A stretch of DNA of 64,000 nucleotides from Streptomyces sp. G-G2 (GCF_030063135.1 NZ_JASISO010000009.1:62001-126000), one strand, 5' to 3'. Positions 42,077 to 50,794 are shown, counted from the first letter of the stretch. Notes: generated by a model not told the origin, from the letters alone. Translations and numbers: made by a program.

Positions 42077-42766
42077 TCACATCGTGAGCAGCATCGCCAA
42101 CATCCCTATGCCCATGGCCAGTCGGCAGGCCCGCGTCAGCTCGCCCGCCCCCGACCCCACGGTCTCGGCCCCCGACCCCACGGTCTCCGCGCCGGGCCCC
42201 GAGATCCCCGCTCCGGACCCCGCGGCCTCCGCTCCGGGTGTCGCCGCCTCCGCCCCCGGTCCCGGGACGCCGTAGGCGCCCACCGTGACGCCCGCCGTCA
42301 CCAGCCGCGCCCCGCCGAGCAGTACGTACCCCGCGAAGTAGAGCAGCAGCGCCCCGGTCACCAACGGCAGCCCCTGCGCCAGTCCTTGACCGTGCCCCGC
42401 GCCGTGGCCGCCGGGCGAGCCGTGGCCACCGGCCGCGCCCGGCCCCGCGGCCATCGTCACCGCCATGTAGACCATGGCCAGCGACCCGACCAGGTGGTGC
42501 GCGTGGTGGACCCCGCCGCGCAGCAGCCACAGCGCGTGCAGCGCGGCCGCGCAGAAGACGGTCAGCAGCACCCCGCCGCCCCAGGCCCCGGTGCCGGTCG
42601 GCGCGGCCATCACCGCCATGCCGATGCCCATCAGCGCCTCACCCGACGCGGCCCCGCGGGCGGTGCGGGCCGTTCTGCGGGCCCGCAGCAGGCAGTACGC
42701 GCCGCTCATGGCGCACAGCGCCACCAGCAGCCAGGCGGAAACAGCTGCGGAGTCGGACAGGGACAT
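42077..42766 (-). CDS. DUF5134-family membrane protein
   Basis: This 229-aa protein has about six membrane helices with a His-rich stretch (HALWLLRGGVHHAHHLVGSL, then GGHGSPGGHGAGHG), as in DUF5134 proteins of actinomycetes. Between helices five and six it carries an inserted stretch of near-identical units of the form GAExxGS, encoded by short direct repeats at about 42140-42260. The stretch may vary in copy number between strains. Function is unknown; the His clusters could bind metal. Start ATG 42766 is likely, since the five codons before it add nothing. It precedes the M56 peptidase gene on the same strand with a 154-bp gap. Confidence 0.78.
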   Translation of the reverse strand: MSLSDSAAVSAWLLVALCAMSGAYCLLRARRTARTARGAASGEALMGIGMAVMAAPTGTGAWGGGVLLTVFCAAALHALWLLRGGVHHAHHLVGSLAMVYMAVTMAAGPGAAGGHGSPGGHGAGHGQGLAQGLPLVTGALLLYFAGYVLLGGARLVTAGVTVGAYGVPGPGAEAATPGAEAAGSGAGISGPGAETVGSGAETVGSGAGELTRACRLAMGIGMLAMLLTM

Positions 42767-42914
42767 CGTGGGACCGTGCACGGCGGAACCCCCCGGTTCG
42801 TCGGCGTCACGGGAAGAGATGCCCGCCGCAGAGGGGCCGCACGCCGCTCCGGGTTAGGCTCTCCTGACCACACCCGGCTTGTCATATGCCAGCTTTTCTG
42901 AACGGAGCCGCCCG

Positions 42915-43463
42915 ATGTCGACCGCCGAGCCCACCCGCACCACGGCCCTCAGTTTCCGCACCGCCACGGACGCGGACGTAGTGGCTCTGGTGGCCCTCGT
43001 GGAGTCGGCGTACCGGGGTGAGGCCAGTCGGGGCGGCTGGACGACCGAGGCGGACTACCTCGACGGTCGGCGCACCGACGAGCGCGGGGTGCGCGAGATC
43101 ATCGCGACCCCCGACAGCACCCTCCTGGTGGTCGAGCGCGACGGCGCGCTCGTCGCCTGCTGCCACCTCCAACACCGGGGTGACCACGCCTACTTCGGGA
43201 TGTTCGCGGTCCGCCCCGAGCTCCAGGGCGCGGGCCTCGGCAAGGAGATCATGGCCGAGGCCGAGCGCCGGGTGCGGGAGCAATGGGGCGCCACGGAGAT
43301 GCACATGACCGTGGTCAACGTGCGCGAGGAACTCATCGCCTACTACGAGCGCCGCGGCTACCGGCGTACGGGCCGGCTGAGCCCGTTCCCGTACGGCGAC
43401 GAGCGCTTCGGCATCCCGCGCCGGGACGACCTGGCCTTCGAGCTGCTGGTCAAGCAGCTCTGA
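42915..43463 (+). CDS. GNAT-family N-acetyltransferase
   Basis: This 182-aa enzyme transfers an acetyl group from acetyl-CoA to an amine. SFRTATDADVVALVALVESA is the N-terminal GNAT strand-helix, FGMFAVRPELQGAGLGKEIM is motif A with the acetyl-CoA pyrophosphate loop (QGAGLGK), and IAYYERRGYRRTGRL is motif B. The ATG at 42915 follows ACGGAG. Substrate is unknown; small-molecule acetylation is more likely than protein acetylation, given the stand-alone short form. It is monocistronic and ends before a strong hairpin at 43532. Confidence 0.88.
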   Translation: MSTAEPTRTTALSFRTATDADVVALVALVESAYRGEASRGGWTTEADYLDGRRTDERGVREIIATPDSTLLVVERDGALVACCHLQHRGDHAYFGMFAVRPELQGAGLGKEIMAEAERRVREQWGATEMHMTVVNVREELIAYYERRGYRRTGRLSPFPYGDERFGIPRRDDLAFELLVKQL

Positions 43464-43531
43464 GCCACCCGCCGGACCCGGGCCGGACCGCGCCCGCGCG
43501 GACCGAGCCCATGCCCGAACGGCACCGGCGG

Positions 43532-43566
43532 CCGGACCGGCCGGAGCCGGGGTCCGGCCGGTCCGG
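43532..43566. terminator. Bidirectional terminator between GNAT and GDPD genes
   Basis: CCGGACCGGCCGGA at 43532-43545 pairs perfectly with its inverse at 43553-43566 around a 7-base loop. It lies between two convergent genes, 69 bp from the GNAT stop and 9 bp from the GDPD stop. Confidence 0.8.
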
Positions 43567-43574
43567 GATCCCGG

Positions 43575-44258
43575 TCAGGCCGTGAAACGGCCCGTACGCC
43601 GGATCTCCGGGAGGTCGGTCACGGCCCCGTCCAGTTCCAGCGCCCGCGCCAGCTTCAGCCGCTCCTGGGTGTTGACCGTCCAGCCCGTCACGCGCAGCCC
43701 GGCCGCGTGCGCCGATTCCACCGTTTCCAGGGTCACGCGGCGGATGTCGAGGTTGAGGGCCTCCGCTCCGACGGCCAGCGCCCGTTCCACGAGGTCCCCG
43801 CCGTGGCGGCTCGCGCTCAGCACCGTGCGTACTCCCGGCACCAGCTCGGCGATCCCGGCGAGCACCGCGTCGTCTCCGCAGGAGACCAGGACCCGGGTGG
43901 TCAGGTCCCGGCGCAGCAGCACCTGCGCCAGTGCCCCGGCGGCCGCCTGGTCGCGGACCGAGGCCAGCAGCGGGAGGCCGACCGCGTCGAGCACCTCCTC
44001 GAAGACCGGGACCCGCTCGCCGTGCCCGGCATCGAGCCCGCGCAGTTCCGCGAGGGTCAGATCGGCGACGGACCCCGAGCCGTCGGTGGTCCGGTCCACG
44101 TCGGCGTCGTGCAGGACGACGAGGACACCCTCCTTGCTGAGCCGGAGATCCAGGGCGATGGCGTCCATGCCGGAACGCTGTGCGCGGACGAACGACCGCA
44201 GGGTGTTCTCCGGTTCGACACCCATGACTCCGCGGTGACCGATGGTGAGGAAAGTCAA
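43575..44258 (-). CDS. Glycerophosphodiester phosphodiesterase
   Basis: This 227-aa protein belongs to the GDPD family, which splits glycerophosphodiesters from phospholipid turnover into glycerol 3-phosphate and an alcohol. Visible motifs are IGHRGVMGVEPENTL (catalytic HRG and the ExNT pair), LDLRLSKEGVLVVLHDADVDRTT (catalytic HD) and VTGWTVNT. The usual metal-ligand Glu in the ExD motif after the second strand appears as Ala-Leu-Asp, so one ligand may differ. There is no signal peptide, so it should be cytosolic. It is monocistronic. The next 180 bp upstream hold no gene. Confidence 0.87.
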   Translation of the reverse strand: MTFLTIGHRGVMGVEPENTLRSFVRAQRSGMDAIALDLRLSKEGVLVVLHDADVDRTTDGSGSVADLTLAELRGLDAGHGERVPVFEEVLDAVGLPLLASVRDQAAAGALAQVLLRRDLTTRVLVSCGDDAVLAGIAELVPGVRTVLSASRHGGDLVERALAVGAEALNLDIRRVTLETVESAHAAGLRVTGWTVNTQERLKLARALELDGAVTDLPEIRRTGRFTA

Positions 44259-44440
44259 GGTTCTCTCGCTTCCGTCGACGGCGGCTCCCCCACGCGGTCG
44301 CGGTGTCCCGACCGTCCGCGTGGTGAAGGACGCATGCTAGTGCGCCGACGGTGCGTTGGGACCGCCCGTGCGGCGCCCCGGCAGGACCGCCCGGCCGGTT
44401 CCCGCCAAGCGTTGTGCACGGCGCGCGCGGTGGCGCGGCG

Positions 44441-45091
44441 TCACCCTGCCGTGGGCGCGTCCCCAGCGCCTTGACCGGGCCCCCCGGAAGCCTCCAGCGC
44501 CGCGAGGTCCGCGAGCATCGCCCCGGCGAGTTCCAGCTCGGCCAGGTGCTGGCGTTCGCTCCAGCGCAGGGTCAGCCGGGGGAAGGCCCACCCCGCCTCG
44601 TCACCGGCCCGTTCCAGGGCCGCCCGTACGGAGTCCAGCTCGCCCCGGGTGCGTTCCACGTGCTCCTCCACCAGCGCCCGGAGCCGCTCCGGCTCGGCCA
44701 GGTGTCCCAGCCACACCCGCAACAGCAGCCCGTGCTTGAGCACCGGAGGGCCCGCCTCCGCGGTGTCGGAGGCCCAGCCGGTCAGGGCCGCGCGCCCCGC
44801 CTCCGTGATGGCGTACCGCCGCTTGGCGCGGACCTCCTCGGGTCCGGAGCGGGTGGAGGCGGCGTACCCGAGGTCCTCCAGGCGGCGCAGTTCGGCGTAG
44901 ACCTGGCTGATCGCGGGCGACCAGTAGAAGAAGCGGAGGGAGGAGTCGGCCCACTTCTTCAGCTCGTACCCGGTGCGCTCCCCGGGGAAGGACAGCAGTC
45001 CGAGCACCGCCCACGCGGTCGCCGGGAGACCCGGCTTCCCCGGCTCTCTGCGTCCCGGCTCCTGCTTGTTCGAAATCTGACTACTAGCCAT
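44441..45091 (-). CDS. PadR-family transcriptional regulator
   Basis: This 216-aa regulator has the PadR winged helix (AWAVLGLLSFPGERTGYELK, then FYWSPAISQVYAELRRLEDL, a wing and RRYAITEAGRAAL) and the PadR C-terminal dimerisation helices of the AphA/Vir type. ATG 45091 is the start; the region before it is AT-richer and promoter-like, with the small palindrome ATTCCGAAT at 45092-45100. It is divergent from the truncated flavin monooxygenase at 45141, an arrangement often seen where PadR controls such an oxidoreductase. Since the target is broken, the regulator may now have no local partner. Confidence 0.88.
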   Translation of the reverse strand: MASSQISNKQEPGRREPGKPGLPATAWAVLGLLSFPGERTGYELKKWADSSLRFFYWSPAISQVYAELRRLEDLGYAASTRSGPEEVRAKRRYAITEAGRAALTGWASDTAEAGPPVLKHGLLLRVWLGHLAEPERLRALVEEHVERTRGELDSVRAALERAGDEAGWAFPRLTLRWSERQHLAELELAGAMLADLAALEASGGPGQGAGDAPTAG

Positions 45092-45140
45092 ATTCCGAAT
45101 TGAAGTGAGGCCGGGCACGGGACGCAACCCTGGAGGCATC

Positions 45141-45330
45141 GTGACATTCTCCGTGATCTTCGAAGCGCGGCTCGCCGACCCGGCCGTGGAACGGGAGCAC
45201 CAGGTCATCCGGGACTGCGCGGAGCAGGCCGCGCCGGCCGAGCGGACGGGATTCGGCCGGATAGGGGCCGTCGAACACCACGCGCTGGAGTGGTCCGCAC
45301 GCATGTCCGCACCCGAATGCTTTGCTCGGC
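45141..45330 (+). pseudogene. Truncated LLM-class flavin-dependent monooxygenase
   Basis: From the GTG at 45141 (GGAGG four bases upstream) the frame reads TFSVIFEARLADPAVEREHQ, then VIRDC, GRIGAVEHHALEW and MSAPE, the start of bacterial luciferase-like monooxygenases. After 45316 the similarity ends abruptly and the frame continues as arginine-rich sequence. Only about 60 of some 350 codons remain, so this is a remnant left by a deletion. The divergent PadR gene was probably its regulator. Confidence 0.75.
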
Positions 45331-45463
45331 GGATGGGTCGACGGGTTGTTGACCTTCGACAAGGTAGAGGGTGGAGGGGGTGTGCGCGAGGCCGTGACCT
45401 GGAATTCCAGCCAGCGACCTCGCCGAGTGCCTCTCGTACGTCGATGGCGGCCGGGGCGAGGGT

Positions 45464-45535
45464 TCAGTGGGCGGCGATGACGATGACGGCGAGAATGCCG
45501 AACGCGATCAGCACGTACGGAGTTGACGCGGCCAC
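45464..45535 (-). CDS. Candidate 23-aa single-pass membrane peptide
   Basis: A GTG frame of 23 codons encodes VAASTPYVLIAFGILAVI followed by VIAAH, a single hydrophobic helix with consistent GC-rich third positions. It lies downstream of two other small genes on the same strand. The nearest AGGAG is 16 bases before the GTG, too far for a good ribosome site, so translation is uncertain. Regulatory or membrane-associated micropeptides of this size exist, but I cannot name a family. Confidence 0.4.
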   Translation of the reverse strand: MAASTPYVLIAFGILAVIVIAAH

Positions 45536-45592
45536 TCGTTCACCGCGCCTGCTCCTGCCGTGCGCGGCGCCGGGCCTCCCACCCGAGCCGCG

Positions 45593-45766
45593 TCACGACG
45601 CGGGCTCTCGGGCGGGGCGACATGAGGGGTCGCGGATGTCGTGCTCCCAGATGGGCGGATGGGAGTCCGGCGCGGAGTGCCGGATGTTCTTGTGGCCGCC
45701 GGACTTGATGATGAGCTCGCAGCGGTGGCAACGCTGCCCGGCGGCCCCGGCGGCCCCGGCGTTCAC
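45593..45766 (-). CDS. Small Cys/His protein, unrecognised
   Basis: This 57-aa frame begins at a GTG overlapping the stop of the gene before it (GTGA), a sign of translational coupling. After an Ala/Gly-rich head it reads QRCHRCELIIKSGGHKN, with a CxxC pair that resembles half a zinc ribbon, then SHPPIWEHDIRDPSC. Codon bias is normal for the genome. I do not know the family. A role with the upstream 76-aa protein is likely because the two are coupled. Confidence 0.6.
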   Translation of the reverse strand: MNAGAAGAAGQRCHRCELIIKSGGHKNIRHSAPDSHPPIWEHDIRDPSCRPAREPAS

Positions 45767-45993
45767 GCCCGCTCCAGCGTGTCCGGGGCGGCGGTGAACT
45801 CGCGCCCGTCGGAGCCCCGTACGTACGCGGTCCGGGCGTACTCCTGACGCCCCGCCACCCGCCCGATCGGTTCCCGGACCACGGCCATCAGCTCGCCCTC
45901 GCGGTCCGTCCGGGGGTCGCGGACCTGCTGGTGGAGGAGGGGGTGACCGATATGGCCGAAGCCGTTGTCGGTCACGCTCTCACGGACTTCCAT
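45763..45993 (-). CDS. Small conserved-looking protein, unrecognised
   Basis: This 76-aa protein starts at ATG 45993 with AAGGAG seven bases upstream, one of the best ribosome sites in the window. It reads MEVRESVTDNGFGHIGHPLL, then QQVRDPRTDREGELMAVVRE and ARTAYVRGSDGREFTAAPD. The ending suggests a small beta-rich fold. No membrane segment or signal is present. It is divergent from the XRE regulator gene, with 191 bp between them, so that regulator may control it. I do not recognise the family. Confidence 0.7.
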   Translation of the reverse strand: MEVRESVTDNGFGHIGHPLLHQQVRDPRTDREGELMAVVREPIGRVAGRQEYARTAYVRGSDGREFTAAPDTLERA

Positions 45994-46184
45994 GGCGGTG
46001 CTCCTTGCCGTCGACTGCGGGTGGTGATGCCCAGCGTGCCGTCGCAGAGGTCCGGTGACGAGGACTTCTCTTGGCCTCATGAGGTCCTGAAAGCGGCCTT
46101 CTGGGCGCGATCCGGGTGAAACGTGGCCGTTATGCGGACTTCCTGGGAGAGTGGCCACATCCCTTACGCACCAAGGAGGTTGGG

Positions 46185-47408
46185 ATGGCCCAGGGGCCCA
46201 GCAACACGCGCTTCAAGGCGGCCCGGCAGGCCGCGGGCTTCACCTCGCAACAAGCCCTCTCGGATGCCCTGCGGGCCCGATTCGGCGTCAACGTGAGCCC
46301 ACGACAGATCCGCCGCTACGAGGGCGCGAACCCGCCGCTTCCGTACGCCGACTGCCAGCGAGCACTGATCAGCCTGCTCCACGTGTCGACGATCGAGGAA
46401 CTCGGCTTCGCCGCGGGTCCCGCGCCCGACACCGCGGGTCGCGTCCTACGCACCCCGGCCGCCGCACCCATGCAAGGCAGCAACGCGGCCCAACCCGCCA
46501 GCACCGGCAACGACTACGCCGCAGTCACCCGCTCGCACAGGCGCCTCTACTGGGCCGTCGCACCCGCAACACTCCACCCCGCGGTCACCGCCCACGCCGT
46601 CCTCGGCACCGCACTCTTGCCCGCGACGAGCGGCACCCCCCGCCGCACCCTCGCCGCTGCGCTCGCCGAGTCCTGGCTGCTCGCCGGCCGGGTGGAGTTC
46701 TTCGACCTGTCCGAGCCCGCCCGGGCCCGAGACACCTGGCTGCGCGCGCTCTCCGCCGCCGGAGAGGCGGACGACCCGCTCCTCGGCGCGGCCGTCCTTG
46801 CGCACACCGCGTTCATCCCCGGCTGGGCGGGAGACCAGCGGGCCGCCGCTGAGCGGATGGTGATGGCCCGTACCTACGCTCGCCGCGCCCCGGCGTCCGC
46901 CGAGTTCCTCGCCTGGCTCGACGCGGTCGAGGCCGAGTGCGAGACCCGCTGCGGCAACACGCGTACCGCCCTGAACCTCATCAGCCACGGCGAAGACGTC
47001 CTCACGGCCGGCAACGAGCACGCGAGCCCCGAATGGATGGACTGGTTCTCGGCCGTCAGGCTCGCCGCGTTCAAGGGCAACACGCAGCTGAAAGCCGGGC
47101 ACCTGCCGCAGGCCCGCGAGACGCTCCTGGGCGTCCTCGGTGCACTGCCCGCCGAAGCGGACAAGCAGCGCACCGTCACCCTCGGGGACCTCGCCGCAGT
47201 CGAGGCCGCCGCCGGACGGCCCGAGGCCGCGTGCGACTACGCGGTCCGCGCTCTCGAACTACTGGAGACGCACTGGTACGCCACCGGGATGGCGCGGATC
47301 CAGGACGTACGCCGCGACCTCGTGCCGTGGCAGCACGAGGCCTGCGTCCGCGCCCTCGACGACCGGCTGTACAGCTGGGGTGCGACGCTCAGCGCCCTTG
47401 CGCATTGA
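46185..47408 (+). CDS. XRE-family regulator with C-terminal TPR-like repeats
   Basis: This 407-aa protein has an N-terminal helix-turn-helix (FKAARQAAGFTSQQALSDAL, NVSPRQIRRYEG) followed by a long all-helical region with TPR-like units (ALAESWLLAGRVEFFDLSEP, AERMVMARTYARRAPASAEF, QARETLLGVLGALPAEADKQ). Such proteins are common in Streptomyces and often control a neighbouring small gene. The ATG has AAGGAGG five bases upstream. It is divergent from the 76-aa gene at 45993. A perfect 10-bp palindrome CCTCATGAGG at 46075-46084 lies between them and is a candidate binding site. Its 3' end overlaps the convergent HAD gene by 20 bp. Confidence 0.85.
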   Translation: MAQGPSNTRFKAARQAAGFTSQQALSDALRARFGVNVSPRQIRRYEGANPPLPYADCQRALISLLHVSTIEELGFAAGPAPDTAGRVLRTPAAAPMQGSNAAQPASTGNDYAAVTRSHRRLYWAVAPATLHPAVTAHAVLGTALLPATSGTPRRTLAAALAESWLLAGRVEFFDLSEPARARDTWLRALSAAGEADDPLLGAAVLAHTAFIPGWAGDQRAAAERMVMARTYARRAPASAEFLAWLDAVEAECETRCGNTRTALNLISHGEDVLTAGNEHASPEWMDWFSAVRLAAFKGNTQLKAGHLPQARETLLGVLGALPAEADKQRTVTLGDLAAVEAAAGRPEAACDYAVRALELLETHWYATGMARIQDVRRDLVPWQHEACVRALDDRLYSWGATLSALAH

Positions 47409-48054
47409 AGTCGGCGATCCGCGCCGGAAGTTCGGAGAGGCTGTCGACCCTGAAGGTCGGCAGCCTCTTCGCTTCTTCCGTATCCCATTGGATCGTGGCC
47501 CACGGGCCGCGGCGAATCAGCGCGGTGAGCATGCCCGCAGCGGCCCCGGGGCGCAGGTCGTTGTCGACGCGGTCGCCGACGTACAGGATCTCGGCGGGGT
47601 TGAAGGGCGTCACCTCGGCGACCCGGTCGAAGAACAGCTGATCGGGCTTGCTGGCACCCCAGTCGTCGGAGGTGCCGATCAGGTCGACGTCGCTGGTGAA
47701 CAGACTTCGCAGAATGCCGCCGGCGCGTACCGTCTGGTTCCCGGCGATGCCCAGCCACAGGCCGTCCGCGCGGAGCCGAGCGAGGGCGGGCCGGACGTCG
47801 GGGTACAGGTCGGACTCGTCGAAGTGCTCCGGCTTGCCCGCGGCCGCGCGGGCCTCCCGCTGCTCGGTGAGGTCGAAGCCGGGCCGGAACTCCTGGAACA
47901 CCTCGCGGTAGTCGCGGCCCTGCGCCACGACCGCGCCGAACATCGCCGCGAACGTGTGCCGCGGGACGCCGAGCCAGTCCGCCCACGTGCCGTACTCCCG
48001 GGTCTCGTCCACGAGGCACTCGCCCACGTCGAAAACCACAGCGCGAATCGTCAT
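47389..48054 (-). CDS. HAD-superfamily hydrolase with altered motif I
   Basis: This 221-aa protein has the HAD-IA layout: motif I VVFDVGECLVDETREY, motif II around LGIAGNQTV, the motif III Lys in GASKPDQLFFDRV and motif IV ILYVGDRVDNDLRPGAAAGM. The second Asp of motif I (DxD) is Gly here (DVGE). That Asp normally acts as the general acid/base, so activity may be weak or altered, as in some HAD subgroups. The substrate is unknown. The 3' end overlaps that of the XRE gene by 20 bp on the opposite strand. Confidence 0.85.
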   Translation of the reverse strand: MTIRAVVFDVGECLVDETREYGTWADWLGVPRHTFAAMFGAVVAQGRDYREVFQEFRPGFDLTEQREARAAAGKPEHFDESDLYPDVRPALARLRADGLWLGIAGNQTVRAGGILRSLFTSDVDLIGTSDDWGASKPDQLFFDRVAEVTPFNPAEILYVGDRVDNDLRPGAAAGMLTALIRRGPWATIQWDTEEAKRLPTFRVDSLSELPARIADFNAQGR

Positions 48055-48275
48055 GGCCGCAGCGTATCGACCAGGCCCGGAGGCACGAAAGCGCCCCTCC
48101 CGCCCGTAGCTTCCGCTCCAGTGGTCGTTGCAACACCCCAGTTCGCAGGCGTGTCCGGAAACGCTCCGGCAGGGGGGTGAGAAGGTCAACCTCTCCTTCC
48201 GGGGGGTATGAGGGCCCCTTGTCCGCGCGGGCTCCGCGCCCGGCCCGCTCCCGCTCACCCGTGGAGGTAGTCCCC

Positions 48276-49274
48276 GTGTTGCCCAGCCCCGACCGGCTCG
48301 ACCCCGGTGCCCGTCCCCTCGTCGACCTGATGACCGCGGCCTTCCCCGATCTGGGCGGCCGGGTCACCGACGCTGGTTCCGCACGCCGGATCATGGCGGC
48401 CGCCCCCGCGCCGCCGGTCGATCCGCCCGCCGTCGGTTCCGTCGAGGACCGCGAGGTGCCCGGGCCCGCCGGGACCCCGCCGCTGCCCGTGCGCGTGTAC
48501 CGGCCCGATCCGCGGCAGTGGCCCGGGGCCCGGCCGACCGTGGTGTTCTGCCACGGCGGGGGCTGGGTGCTGTGCGACCTCGACACCCACGACACCACCG
48601 TGCGGGAACTGTGCCGGGTCTCCGGCGCGGTCATCGTGTCCGTCGACTACCGCCGGGCCCCGGAGGCCCGGTTCCCCGGACCCGTGCTCGACGCCTACGC
48701 CGCCCTGTGCTGGGCCGCGGAGCACCTGGCGGACCTCGGTGGCGACCCCGGGGCCCTCGTCGTCGCCGGGGACAGCGCGGGCGGCAACCTCGCCGCCGCG
48801 TCGGCGCTGCTGGCCCGGGAGCGCGGGGGACCGGCGGTCGCCCTCCAGGCGCTGGTCTACCCCGCGCTGGACGCCGCCCAGGACAGCGCCTCCGCCCGGC
48901 GCAACGCCGAGGGGTACTTCCTGACCGCCGCGCACATGCGCTGGTTCTGGGAGCAGTACCTGGGCCCCGACGGGGACGGCGCCGATCCGCTGGCCTCACC
49001 CCTGCGGGCGGACCTCGCGGGGCTGCCGCCCGCCCATGTGGTCACCGCGGGCTGCGATCCGCTGTGCGACGACGGGTCGGCGTACGTCCGCGCCCTGCGC
49101 GAGGCGGGCACGAGCGCGCGCGAGGACCATCATCCGGGGATGTTCCACGGATTCCTGGGGCTGTCGGGGCTGCTGCCCGCGGCCCGCGCTGCCCTGGACG
49201 GCGTAGGCGAAGCGATCGCACGGACGGCCTCCAGCGGGAAGAATTGCGGCGCAGATGGGGGTCGCGCAGGATAA
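48276..49274 (+). CDS. Hormone-sensitive-lipase-type alpha/beta hydrolase
   Basis: This 332-aa esterase belongs to the HSL (Abhydrolase_3) family. The oxyanion motif is FCHGGGWVLCDLDTHD, the nucleophile Ser is in VVAGDSAGGNLAAA, and the acid and His lie in TAGCDPLCDDG and HHPGMFHGFLGL. SVDYRRAPEARFPGPVLDAY is also typical. The start is GTG 48276 with GGAGG eight bases upstream. These enzymes hydrolyse short acyl esters in the cytosol. Downstream begins the DUF6421 operon after 81 bp. No regulator is adjacent. Confidence 0.9.
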   Translation: MLPSPDRLDPGARPLVDLMTAAFPDLGGRVTDAGSARRIMAAAPAPPVDPPAVGSVEDREVPGPAGTPPLPVRVYRPDPRQWPGARPTVVFCHGGGWVLCDLDTHDTTVRELCRVSGAVIVSVDYRRAPEARFPGPVLDAYAALCWAAEHLADLGGDPGALVVAGDSAGGNLAAASALLARERGGPAVALQALVYPALDAAQDSASARRNAEGYFLTAAHMRWFWEQYLGPDGDGADPLASPLRADLAGLPPAHVVTAGCDPLCDDGSAYVRALREAGTSAREDHHPGMFHGFLGLSGLLPAARAALDGVGEAIARTASSGKNCGADGGRAG

Positions 49275-49355
49275 TTTCCGGCTTTTCCTCTTGAGTAGGA
49301 GAGTCTCACGCGCTTACGCTGTCCAGACGTGAGGTTCTCCTGTGGAGGAAGTGAC

Positions 49356-50768
49356 ATGACGGAAACTCTTGTGCCGGGTCCGGTCGGCGCTGCGATAGCC
49401 GCCGGTGCGCGGGTGGTGGACCACCCGGCGTGGCCCCAGCTCAAGGCCGCCGTGGAGGAGATCCGCCCCTGGCAGGCCAAGGACGGTTCGATCGACTTCG
49501 AGGCCGCGGGCGCGCCCGCCCCCGCCGAGGCCGAGGCCGTCGTGGCCCGGATGGCCGACGCCGTCGGGCAGCTGTCGCCCCTGCTGCCGCACGCCGTGGA
49601 CTACCACCGCGCCCTCGTCGGCGACCTGCGCAAGTGGGTCGCGGACGGCTTCCGGGTGCCGGACTTCCTCGACTCGCTGCTCGCCTTCCGCCCGGCCGCC
49701 GAGCGCGCCGACGGACTGCAGCACCTCGTGGTCTTTCCGATGTACACGCAGAACGGCAACCCGGACCGCAACTTCGAGGCCGTCGCGCTGAAGATGGTGT
49801 GGCCCGAGTGGCTCGCCGAGCTGGAGCGCACCCGGTACGACAATCCGCTCTTCCTCGGCATCACCTTCGAGGACTTCACCGCGGGCTACGACACCCACTC
49901 CGCCGTGCTCTTCCCGGAGACCATCGCCGTGCGCGAGGCTCCCGAGCGCTTCTCCTGGGGCGGCATCTTCTGCGACCGCGAGGCCGCGCGCTTCCGCAAG
50001 GTCACCGAGGCCTCCGTGGACATCCTCGGCATCGACCTGCCCTCCGACATCGCCGCCATGGTCACCGACCAGGAGCGCTGCGAGAAGGCGTTCGTGCTGT
50101 GGGACATGGTCCACGACCGCACCCACAGCCACGGCGACCTGCCGTTCGACCCCTTCATGATCAAGCAGCGCCAGCCGTTCTGGATGTACGGCCTGGAAGA
50201 GCTGCGCTGCGACCTCACCGCCTTCAAGGAGGCCGTGAAGCTGGAGTCCGAGGGCAACGAACACGGCCGTGACGTGCAGTACGCCGTCCTCTTCGACCGG
50301 ATGTTCCGCTTCCCGGTCTCCGGCGACCGCAACCGCAACTACGACGGCCTCGGCGGCCAGCTGCTCTTCGCGTACCTCCACAAGCACGACGTCGTGCGCT
50401 GGACGGACAACAAGCTGAAGATCGACTGGATGCGCGCCCCGCAGGTCACCAACCAGCTGTGCGCCGAGATCGAGGACCTCTACCGGGCGGGCATCGACCG
50501 GCCGAAGCTGGTTCACTGGTTCAAGGCCTACGAGCTGGTCGCCACCTACCTGGCTCCGCACCCGGGATCGCGCTGGGCCAAGGGCCCCGACGCCCTGGAC
50601 CTGTCGCAGCCGCCCCGCAAGCTCGTGGACGACGTGCTTCCGGACGAGTTCCCCCTCAGCATGTTCTACGAGGCCCTCGCCAAGAAGCTCAAGGGCGTCA
50701 TCGCCTCGACGAAGGGGATCACCGCCCTGAACGCCGAGGACCGGCAGGAACAGCGGGTCGCCGCGTGA
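49356..50768 (+). CDS. DUF6421-family protein
   Basis: This 470-aa protein matches the DUF6421 family of actinomycetes. There is no signal peptide or membrane helix. Conserved-looking blocks include HLVVFPMYTQNGNPDRNFEA, AVLFPETIAVRE, FSWGGIFCDREAARF and the His/Asp-rich WDMVHDRTHSHGDLPFDPFM, which could bind a metal. Its catalytic role is unknown. GGAGGAA lies five bases before the ATG. It is the first gene of a tight operon with an SDR dehydrogenase (26-bp gap) and a threonine-aldolase-like PLP enzyme. This suggests the three act on one small hydroxylated or amino compound; that is inference. Confidence 0.8.
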   Translation: MTETLVPGPVGAAIAAGARVVDHPAWPQLKAAVEEIRPWQAKDGSIDFEAAGAPAPAEAEAVVARMADAVGQLSPLLPHAVDYHRALVGDLRKWVADGFRVPDFLDSLLAFRPAAERADGLQHLVVFPMYTQNGNPDRNFEAVALKMVWPEWLAELERTRYDNPLFLGITFEDFTAGYDTHSAVLFPETIAVREAPERFSWGGIFCDREAARFRKVTEASVDILGIDLPSDIAAMVTDQERCEKAFVLWDMVHDRTHSHGDLPFDPFMIKQRQPFWMYGLEELRCDLTAFKEAVKLESEGNEHGRDVQYAVLFDRMFRFPVSGDRNRNYDGLGGQLLFAYLHKHDVVRWTDNKLKIDWMRAPQVTNQLCAEIEDLYRAGIDRPKLVHWFKAYELVATYLAPHPGSRWAKGPDALDLSQPPRKLVDDVLPDEFPLSMFYEALAKKLKGVIASTKGITALNAEDRQEQRVAA

Positions 50769-50794
50769 GCGCTCGCGCGGAGGAGGCAGCACAG

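Noticed and set aside
42140..42260. Short repeats that might suggest a CRISPR array
   Set aside because: The repeats are in frame within a DUF5134 gene, are only 10-20 bp long, have no unique spacers and lie near no cas genes.
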